In this document: piece after piece, positions 1 to 4,183 of the stretch
Layout of the letters: each line of letters begins with the position of its first letter
How positions within the stretch are numbered: the stretch's first letter is position 1
Notes under the pieces: generated by a model
Seen by the model: the letters and a program-made list of their open reading frames with translations, nothing else
The model's database searches: none
What the model was told of the DNA's origin: nothing
NCBI GenBank assembly: GCA_001779455.1
Contig: MFKE01000013.1
Span: forward strand, 10,364-16,798
Length of the DNA stretch: 6,435 nucleotides
Source of the DNA: Candidatus Gottesmanbacteria bacterium RIFOXYB1_FULL_47_11
GTDB taxonomy: Bacteria > Patescibacteriota > Microgenomatia > UBA10105 > UBA927
Reading direction: 5' to 3'
Translations under genes and position numbers: made by a program

Positions 1-579
1 CAGCACATCCACCCGCTTGACTGACGGTACGCGCCGTATAAATGCAATGATGTCCGCGGCAATACCGTCAGCAACAGGCAGCGTCATGCGGTTTTCTTTA
101 ATCTGCCCTTTCCGGTAAATTGCAATATTGGAAAGAATAAGCTCCTCGGATTTTTCTCCAAACCCTTCAATCGGCGCAATTTTATGTTTTTTGGCCGCAT
201 GCTCCAGGTCCGAAATCACGGTCTTTTCATTTTTGAGTTTCAATACGGTAACGAGTTTGTATGCTTTTTTGGGACCGATACCGGGAACCAACAGAAGGGG
301 ATAGATTGAGGTGGGAAGTTTGGCCATCACACTGTCAAAGTGTTTCGAGTGTCCGGTTCTGAACATTTCATCAATGTGCCCGGCAAGCATATCGCCGACA
401 CCCGGAATTTCCCTCAGACGCTTGTTGTCCCAGTAATCCTTCAGCTCACTCGTCAGATGCTCTATGCTGTCTGCCGCGCGTGTGTAGGCGATAATACGGA
501 ATCTGTTTTCTCCGAGAATTTCGTATGCAGCCGCGATCCGCCGGAGAAGTTCCGCAAGTTCGAGATTCGTCATTTTCAT
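1..579 (-). CDS. polX: DNA polymerase/3'-5' exonuclease PolX, N-terminal part (runs off left edge)
   Basis: Only the first 193 codons are visible and the frame is open to the edge. The product starts MKMTNLELAELLRRIAAAYE and continues with GENRFRIIAYTRAA (about residues 23-36), the typical helical 8-kDa-like domain of bacterial family X polymerases. Three helix-hairpin-helix DNA-binding motifs follow: PGVGDMLAGHI (59-69), VPGIGPKKAYKL (98-109) and IEGFGEKSEELI (137-148). The nucleotidyltransferase palm, with its GS motif and metal-binding aspartates, and any C-terminal PHP exonuclease domain would lie beyond the edge, so catalytic competence cannot be judged. Family members act in base-excision repair and gap filling in the cytoplasm. 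The start at 579 is chosen because a TATGAT -10 box ends exactly 6 nt upstream, suggesting a leaderless message; no Shine-Dalgarno is present. The second Met (571-573) is the alternative start. Confidence 0.9.
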   Translation of the reverse strand, partial: MKMTNLELAELLRRIAAAYEILGENRFRIIAYTRAADSIEHLTSELKDYWDNKRLREIPGVGDMLAGHIDEMFRTGHSKHFDSVMAKLPTSIYPLLLVPGIGPKKAYKLVTVLKLKNEKTVISDLEHAAKKHKIAPIEGFGEKSEELILSNIAIYRKGQIKENRMTLPVADGIAADIIAFIRRVPSVKRVDVL

Positions 580-585
580 TACTGT

Positions 586-591
586 ATCATA
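586..591 (-). promoter_or_regulatory. Putative -10 box of polX (leaderless)
   Basis: The minus strand reads TATGAT here, followed by ACAGTA and then the polX ATG at 579. The expected transcription start is at or next to the A of the ATG, so the mRNA would have no leader. No good -35 hexamer lies 16-18 bp upstream. The box faces the tRNA-Asp -10 on the other strand, 5 bp away. Confidence 0.5.
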
Positions 592-596
592 TTTAG

Positions 597-602
597 TATA
601 AT
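597..602 (+). promoter_or_regulatory. Putative -10 box of the tRNA-Asp / LysM transcript
   Basis: A consensus TATAAT lies 18 nt before the mature tRNA-Asp 5' end, leaving room for a short leader that RNase P would remove. A weak -35 (TTTTCA, 573-578, 18-bp spacer) overlaps the polX start codon. The LysM gene downstream has no visible promoter of its own, so this may drive both. Confidence 0.55.
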
Positions 603-620
603 TGACAAACTGAAGTCAGT

Positions 621-698
621 GGGATCGTAGCTCAGCCCGGTTAGAGCGCCTCCCTGTCAAGGAGGAGGTCGGGGGTTCGAGTCCCCTCGGTCCCGCCA
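621..698 (+). tRNA. tRNA-Asp(GTC)
   Basis: A full cloverleaf can be drawn. The acceptor stem GGGATCG (621-627) pairs with CGGTCCC (688-694) with one T-G wobble. The D stem is GCTC/GAGC. The anticodon stem CCTCC/GGAGG encloses the loop CTGTCAA, giving anticodon GTC at 656-658. The T stem GGGGG/CCCCT encloses TTCGAGT. The discriminator is G695, as expected for Asp, and CCA is encoded at 696-698. The encoded CCA contrasts with tRNA-Gly and tRNA-Thr in the same window, which lack it. Confidence 0.97.
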
Positions 699-730
699 GC
701 TTGCCCTGCCCTTTGAAATCTGCCTGGAAC

Positions 731-735
731 GGAGG
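731..735 (+). promoter_or_regulatory. Shine-Dalgarno site of the LysM gene
   Basis: GGAGG ends 10 nt before the ATG at 746. It is the only strong Shine-Dalgarno before a gene start in this window. It fits a gene with a real 5' leader, probably supplied by read-through from tRNA-Asp 47 bases upstream, and it supports the chosen start. Confidence 0.75.
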
Positions 736-745
736 TTAATACACA

Positions 746-1291
746 ATGTGGAAATCACTTATTAAGAAATTCGACTCTACGGACTCTTTGGTCTCTATGG
801 CACTCGGGCTTGCTGTTGTTCTGGTCATCGGAATGACGCTCGTCAATTACGTGAAGTCAAAGTCTCAACAGTCTACCGGATCAACCAAGGTCGAAGAGGC
901 GGCCAAACCGGGCGATGCGGTACTTCCTACCAAACACGTGGTAAAGGAAGGCGAAACGCTTTGGTCTATCGCCGAGGCATATTACAAAAGCGGATATAAC
1001 TGGGTCGATATACAAAAAGAAAACAAGTTGATCAGTGCCGATGTTATTGAGGGTGGTCAAAGTCTGACTATTCCCAAGGTAACGCCGATAGTCGTTCAGG
1101 GTCAGGTTTCATCAGCGTCAACATCGGTTGAACCGAAAGACAAATCATATACCGTGGCGCAGGGAGACGATCTGTGGGACATCGCAGTAAAACAGTACGG
1201 AAATGGATATCGCTGGGTAGATATTGCAAAAGCCAATAATCTGGAAAACCCGGACCTCATCCATACAGGAAACGTCCTGAATTTACCGTAA
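746..1291 (+). CDS. Membrane-anchored protein with two LysM domains
   Basis: This 181-residue protein has a short cytoplasmic N-terminus, one hydrophobic segment at about residues 14-35, and no cleavable-looking signal peptide or lipobox, so the rest should face the cell wall. A flexible S/T/K/E-rich linker (about 38-62) leads to two LysM repeats: residues 64-110 (HVVKEGETLWSIAEAYY ... GQSLTIP) and 134-181 (YTVAQGDDLWDIAVKQYG ... GNVLNLP). Both carry the family pattern of a hydrophobic start, GD/GE-x-LW-x-IA and a final G-x-x-L-x-(I/L)P. LysM domains bind N-acetylglucosamine-containing glycans such as peptidoglycan, so a wall-binding or wall-organising role is inferred. There is no catalytic domain and the protein ends at the second LysM. 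It lies between tRNA genes on the same strand, 47 bases after tRNA-Asp and 58 before tRNA-Gly. The start is fixed by GGAGG at 731-735. Confidence 0.92.
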   Translation: MWKSLIKKFDSTDSLVSMALGLAVVLVIGMTLVNYVKSKSQQSTGSTKVEEAAKPGDAVLPTKHVVKEGETLWSIAEAYYKSGYNWVDIQKENKLISADVIEGGQSLTIPKVTPIVVQGQVSSASTSVEPKDKSYTVAQGDDLWDIAVKQYGNGYRWVDIAKANNLENPDLIHTGNVLNLP

Positions 1292-1327
1292 CAATATTTT
1301 TATTTTGCGAAATAATAATATAAAGAA

Positions 1328-1345
1328 GGGGTCCTTCGGGATCCC
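1328..1345 (+). other. UUCG-tetraloop hairpin between the LysM gene and tRNA-Gly
   Basis: GGGGTCC (1328-1334) pairs with GGATCCC (1339-1345) with one G-T wobble. The loop is TTCG closed by C-G, the exceptionally stable cUUCGg tetraloop. It ends 4 bases before tRNA-Gly begins. No T-run follows on either strand, so it is not a standard intrinsic terminator. It may protect or pause the LysM mRNA 3' end, or mark the tRNA leader for processing. Its ATCCC (1341-1345) could alternatively pair with GGGAT (1352-1356) of the tRNA acceptor strand. Confidence 0.6.
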
Positions 1346-1349
1346 TAAA

Positions 1350-1420
1350 GCGGGATTAGTACACCGGTAGTATGCATCCTTCCCAAGGATGAGAAGCGAG
1401 TTCGATTCTCGTATCCCGCT
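1350..1420 (+). tRNA. tRNA-Gly(CCC)
   Basis: The acceptor stem GCGGGAT (1350-1356) pairs perfectly with ATCCCGC (1413-1419). The D stem GTAC pairs with GTAT. The anticodon stem CATCC/GGATG encloses TTCCCAA, giving anticodon CCC for GGG codons. The T stem GCGAG/CTCGT encloses TTCGATT. The discriminator is T1420, as usual for bacterial tRNA-Gly. CCA is not encoded: the next bases are CAG, so a CCA-adding enzyme is needed. The AT-rich stretch at 1311-1324 could contain a -10-like box but no convincing promoter; co-transcription with the LysM gene is possible. Confidence 0.95.
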
Positions 1421-1425
1421 CAGAT

Positions 1426-1486
1426 GTGGGTAGTATGCCCCGCCAAAGGCGGGGAGAAGAGGGTTCGATTCCCTTTACCCGCTCCA
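1426..1486 (+). ncRNA. tRNA-like element lacking a D arm, with encoded CCA (tRNA-Gly relative or remnant)
   Basis: Five bases after tRNA-Gly, a 61-nt element can be folded. GTGGGTA (1426-1432) pairs with TACCCGC (1476-1482) in 7 bp with one T-G wobble. A 5-nt linker GTATG replaces the D arm. A hairpin CCCCGCC/GGCGGGG (1438-1454) has an AAA tip. AGAA takes the variable-loop position. A T arm GAGGG/CCCTT (1459-1475) encloses TTCGATT, followed by discriminator T1483 and CCA (1484-1486). From GGTAGTATG onward it aligns without gaps to the neighbouring tRNA-Gly, so it derives from a tRNA-Gly-like gene. Read as a tRNA, the 7-nt loop would be CCAAAGG, with AAA as anticodon and C instead of the near-universal U33, and two loop pairs would close it. 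Normal decoding is therefore unlikely. It is either a decaying tRNA whose 5' quarter was lost or a small structured RNA; the intact helices favour constraint but do not prove it. Confidence 0.6.
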
Positions 1487-1498
1487 GAATAAATCTTG

Positions 1499-1569
1499 AG
1501 CCTCCTGTCAGAATTGAACTGACATCTACGGTTTACGATACCGCTGCTCTGCCGTTGAGCTAAGGAGGC
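1499..1569 (-). tRNA. tRNA-Thr(CGT)
   Basis: On the minus strand the acceptor GCCTCCT pairs perfectly with AGGAGGC. The D stem is GCTC/GAGC. The anticodon stem GCGGT/ACCGT encloses ATCGTAA, giving anticodon CGT for ACG codons. The T stem GTCAG/CTGAC encloses TTCAATT. The base at position 73 is T and the genomic bases after it read CAA, so CCA is not encoded. The gene converges on the tRNA-Gly/tRNA-like pair, with only 12 bases between it and the tRNA-like CCA. Confidence 0.95.
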
Positions 1570-1584
1570 GCTTGCGAATATTTT

Positions 1585-1590
1585 ATCATA
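1585..1590 (-). promoter_or_regulatory. Putative -10 box of tRNA-Thr
   Basis: The minus strand reads TATGAT, 15 nt before the mature 5' end of tRNA-Thr at 1569, a spacing that leaves a short RNase P leader. The -35 is weak (TGGATC at 1608-1613). It overlaps the opposite-strand TATAAT at 1589-1594 by two bases. Confidence 0.45.
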
Positions 1591-1594
1591 TAAT
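1589..1594 (+). promoter_or_regulatory. Putative -10 box of the Ig-like gene (leaderless)
   Basis: A consensus TATAAT ends exactly 6 nt before the ATG at 1601, the same geometry as polX. The transcript would begin at or next to the start codon. No recognisable -35 sits 16-18 bp upstream. No Shine-Dalgarno precedes the ATG, which agrees with leaderless translation. Confidence 0.55.
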
Positions 1595-1600
1595 ACGCTT

Positions 1601-2314
1601 ATGATCCGATCCAGGTTATCAAGAATTGAAACCAAAAAGGAAAAACGCAGGCTGAGCTTAGCTATCGGGGGCATCGTCGCCATCCTTATTCTCGTCCCGC
1701 TATTTGGTGTAAAAGCCCTTATCGGCTTCAGCGTGTTTGTCGATTCACTGCGCGGAGGATCCCCCGCCAGTACCGTCCAAAACCAAGTGGTGCTTCTGCC
1801 ACCGACTCTGGATCCGCCGGCTATTGCCACCAATACCGCAACCATTTCCATCAGCGGAAAGGGCCAGGCAAACAACACCCTCATCGTATACCTCAATAAT
1901 GCCGAGTTTAAAAAACAGAGTATCCCCACAGACGGCGCCTTCACAATTAATGCCGTTCCCTTAAGCGACGGCCCAAACACAATAAGCGCCAAACTGACGG
2001 ATGAGAAAGGAAATACCAGCGATCTATCCAATGTGGTTTCCGTCACGTACGCAAATACACCTCCGAAATTGGATATCACCGGTCCGGAAGACAATACAAC
2101 CACAAACGGCGACCCCAATACCGTCGCCGTAACCGGCGCGACGGACGATAATATAACAGTCACCATCAACGACCGCTTTGTTGTGGTCAAAAGCGACAAC
2201 ACATTTAGCTATAGCTATCCGCTCAATGAAGGGGATAATATCCTGAATATTCTGGCCCAAGATGCAGCGGGTAACCAGACAAAAGTAACACGCAAGGTTA
2301 CGTATCACCGGTAG
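1601..2314 (+). CDS. Membrane-anchored protein with two Ig-like domains
   Basis: This 237-residue protein has a basic N-terminus (residues 1-18, rich in R and K), a hydrophobic segment at about 20-47 and then an extracytoplasmic part. A proline-rich linker (about 55-74) leads to two beta-sandwich-like repeats at about 75-150 and 153-236. Each has the bacterial Ig/Glucodextranase-B-like pattern: NTISAKLTDEKGNTS (126-140) and NILNILAQDAAGNQTKVT (213-230), an 'N-x-(I/L)-x-x-x-A/L-x-D-x-x-G-N' signature. Such domains act in cell-surface attachment or display; no enzymatic residues are evident. No LPXTG-like anchor is seen, so anchoring relies on the N-terminal helix. It overlaps the O-antigen-ligase-like gene by 17 bases tail to tail. 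Start choice rests on the -10 box 6 nt upstream; no Shine-Dalgarno is present. The specific role is unknown. Confidence 0.88.
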   Translation: MIRSRLSRIETKKEKRRLSLAIGGIVAILILVPLFGVKALIGFSVFVDSLRGGSPASTVQNQVVLLPPTLDPPAIATNTATISISGKGQANNTLIVYLNNAEFKKQSIPTDGAFTINAVPLSDGPNTISAKLTDEKGNTSDLSNVVSVTYANTPPKLDITGPEDNTTTNGDPNTVAVTGATDDNITVTINDRFVVVKSDNTFSYSYPLNEGDNILNILAQDAAGNQTKVTRKVTYHR

Positions 2315-3413
2315 ATCGCTCAACGACTCCTGTCAGTATCCACATCCAAATCATCACCCACGGGTAAAATGCACTGTTTACAAACAGACTATGAATTCCC
2401 AAAGCAACAAGACACGCAATATACCATACATGTTTTTTTCCTATTCGAATCATGTCAAAAATAAGATATCCGTACGCAAGAAGCCCAAAAAATCCCGTAG
2501 TTGCTCCCACAAACAGTATGCTGCTGTCTAAACCAAAATCAGAAACATATCGAAGTGTATTAAACCCGTACCCAAACAGCGGCACATTGCGTATGAGTGC
2601 CACCCCATGCTTCCAATTGCCGATTCGCGCGAAACTTGATTCCGTCCGAAACAGACTAAGTGTACTCCCCGGTGTTTTGGGTAACACAAAAATAATGCCT
2701 ACAAACGCTGCCGCACCGATAAGGATCCTCCATTGTTTTTTAAGAGCGGCGATAACAACCAGCGCGCCGATAAGCGCGAGGTAACTGCTCCGGGAGTAGG
2801 TTAAGAGAAGCGAGATAAACGCGATGCCTTCTCCGGAGGCGATTATCCATCGGAATTTTTTCTGTTTCCACAGGGCCATGCCCAACAGCAGGGTAAAAAC
2901 CAACAGGATGCCCGTATAATTGGGGTCCAGGAGTGTGGAAAATAATCGATAATAGTGCGGATCCCACCCGAGATACATGAGATTACGCAAATCCGGATAC
3001 AGGAAAAACTGGAAAAGACCAAGGATGCCTAACCCTATTCCGACTCCGAATAGTCCAAACAACCATACGTCTTTATATGTATACGTATGTAAAACAACCA
3101 CGTATAGCGCTGCATAGAAGATCCACCGCACGAGATACAGGCCGCCAGCGCCCAGTTCCCACGGGGTAAATTTCCCGCAGTTAAGAAGGAGCGAAAAGGC
3201 TGCAACAGCGATAAAAACTACTATCGCACGGAGTAATCGTGGTTTAGCAAATTTCTGCGGCTTTCGCGGACAACACAGAGTCGCCAATGCCAGTATCGCC
3301 AAAATGAAATCGTGCAGGTATACGACAACTCCCGGCCACACGGTGAACGCCCCCACTTGTCCTGAAAGCAAACTGATAAAAAATAGAAAAATAAGTATCA
3401 TCACATTATTCAT
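2298..3413 (-). CDS. O-antigen ligase/polymerase-like polytopic membrane protein (Wzy_C family)
   Basis: This 371-residue protein is strongly hydrophobic, with about ten to twelve membrane segments. Family-like signatures are STLLDPNYTG (159-168), TYSRSSYLAL (205-214) and a large outside loop at about 245-300 containing RIGNWKHG and PLFGYGFNTLR. His341 lies in a late helix, where WaaL-type ligases carry a key histidine; Arg208 and Arg263 are candidate functional arginines. Members polymerise or transfer undecaprenyl-linked glycans on the outer face of the membrane. Ligase cannot be told from polymerase by sequence alone, and in a bacterium without LPS the acceptor would be another surface polymer or protein. 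Its start overlaps the end of the GT2 gene by 8 bases, with no Shine-Dalgarno, which implies translational coupling. Confidence 0.85.
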   Translation of the reverse strand: MNNVMILIFLFFISLLSGQVGAFTVWPGVVVYLHDFILAILALATLCCPRKPQKFAKPRLLRAIVVFIAVAAFSLLLNCGKFTPWELGAGGLYLVRWIFYAALYVVVLHTYTYKDVWLFGLFGVGIGLGILGLFQFFLYPDLRNLMYLGWDPHYYRLFSTLLDPNYTGILLVFTLLLGMALWKQKKFRWIIASGEGIAFISLLLTYSRSSYLALIGALVVIAALKKQWRILIGAAAFVGIIFVLPKTPGSTLSLFRTESSFARIGNWKHGVALIRNVPLFGYGFNTLRYVSDFGLDSSILFVGATTGFFGLLAYGYLIFDMIRIGKKHVWYIACLVALGIHSLFVNSAFYPWVMIWMWILTGVVERSTGDT

Positions 3414-4146
3414 GCGGATGCCAAAGAAGCCACAACTTTGCGCGGGTTAAAAACGAATGCATGCTCATCATGATGGCAATAATTGCCCCCTGAGTGCCGT
3501 CCAAAAAACCGCGGTGCCAAATATAATTCATGAAAAATTTGGCCGTAGGATACGCCAGGATATGCCACCAAAGAACTTTTACATGTTGACCATGCAGGTA
3601 CTTTGCATTGATCGATGAATATCGATTAACTGAATCTATAAATTGTGCGACGTTCGGGTGAGGGAAGTGATCCAGTGGCGTATCAAGCGTACCGGTAAGC
3701 CCTTTAATTTGCCAGACTTCGTGCACCGGGCGCACCCACTTCCCCGCACCTCTGCGTGCCAACCGCAGCAGCCGTACCCGGTCAGTCTCGCCGTGCAGGA
3801 GCTTGCGTCCGAAAAGCCAATCCTGACGCTTAACGTAAAACCCGACACAGTCAATGGCCACTACGTTCTGAATTTCTTTTGCAAGACCCGCGGAGACCGT
3901 CTCATCTGAATCGACAAACAGGGCCCACTCCCCTTTTGCTTTCTCAAGTCCGAAATTCCGCTGCGCGGCAAAGTCGCCGTTTAAACTCCGCGCGTATACT
4001 ACGGCACCGGCTTTCTTTGCGATTCCGGCCGTATTATCTGTCGAAAAATCATCAATGATAATGCGCTCATCACAAAACGCAAGACTCGTAAGCGTGTTCT
4101 CTATAGAAGTTTCATTATTGTGAGATAGAATGACTGCAGAAATCAT
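3406..4146 (-). CDS. Family 2 glycosyltransferase (GT-A fold, WaaE/KdtX-like)
   Basis: The product, counted from the chosen start, is 246 residues: MISAVILSHNNE, the usual beta1 nucleotide-binding start, then IDDFSTDNT (31-39) and the metal-binding DSDE (79-82) in FVDSDE. After that come HGETDRVRLLR (118-128), the catalytic-base region VRPVHEV (138-144) and the C-terminal FLDGTQGAIIA with an amphipathic helix pattern (about 190-240). This matches small bacterial GT2 enzymes that add a sugar to lipid-linked glycan at the inner membrane face; the sugar is not predictable. A Met two codons earlier (4152) would lie only 2 nt after the putative -10 TACAAT. The Met at 4146 lies 8 nt after it and also gives the canonical family N-terminus. 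The next gene starts inside the last codons. HNNE replaces the common KNEE, which is unremarkable. Confidence 0.9.
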   Translation of the reverse strand: MISAVILSHNNETSIENTLTSLAFCDERIIIDDFSTDNTAGIAKKAGAVVYARSLNGDFAAQRNFGLEKAKGEWALFVDSDETVSAGLAKEIQNVVAIDCVGFYVKRQDWLFGRKLLHGETDRVRLLRLARRGAGKWVRPVHEVWQIKGLTGTLDTPLDHFPHPNVAQFIDSVNRYSSINAKYLHGQHVKVLWWHILAYPTAKFFMNYIWHRGFLDGTQGAIIAIMMSMHSFLTRAKLWLLWHPHE

Positions 4147-4174
4147 TTGCATTCATTGTAGCACAGCGTACAAT
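4147..4174 (+). promoter_or_regulatory. Putative promoter of the GT-C-like gene
   Basis: TTGCAT (4147-4152) and TACAAT (4169-4174) are separated by 16 bp. The -10 ends 9 nt before the ATG at 4184, so transcription would start about 2-4 nt before the codon. The -35 overlaps the start codon region of the divergent GT2 gene, so the two promoters occupy the same DNA. Confidence 0.5.
4155..4160 (-). promoter_or_regulatory. Putative extended -10 box of the GT2 / O-antigen-ligase-like operon
   Basis: The minus strand reads TGCTACAAT, a TACAAT -10 with the extended TGn element. It ends 8 nt before the ATG at 4146, implying a leaderless or near-leaderless message. No convincing -35 is seen, which an extended -10 can tolerate. 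It is back to back with the GT-C promoter. Confidence 0.5.
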
Positions 4175-4183
4175 ACGACAATA

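Noticed and set aside
602..607. TTGACA as a -35 box for a plus-strand promoter
   Set aside because: With a 17-bp spacer the -10 would be TCGTAG inside the tRNA-Asp acceptor/D region; the TATAAT at 597-602 is the better explanation.
340..630. A 96-codon plus-strand open frame
   Set aside because: It is antisense to polX, whose protein shows clear family motifs, and it runs into the tRNA-Asp gene.
1294..1320. AT-rich stretch after the LysM gene as an intrinsic terminator
   Set aside because: TTATTT/AAATAA gives only six A-T pairs and the T-rich run precedes the stem instead of following it.
1350..1486. tRNA-Gly plus a tRNA 3' fragment as an attachment-site duplication left by a mobile element
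   Set aside because: The anticodon arm and T stem of the two copies differ at many positions and only five bases separate them. There is no integrase or inserted DNA, so it is not an att direct repeat.
1420..2202. A 260-codon open frame on the minus strand
   Set aside because: It lies antisense to the Ig-like gene and through the tRNA-like element and tRNA-Thr. Its product has no recognisable domain, and its end is a translation of antisense tRNA sequence.
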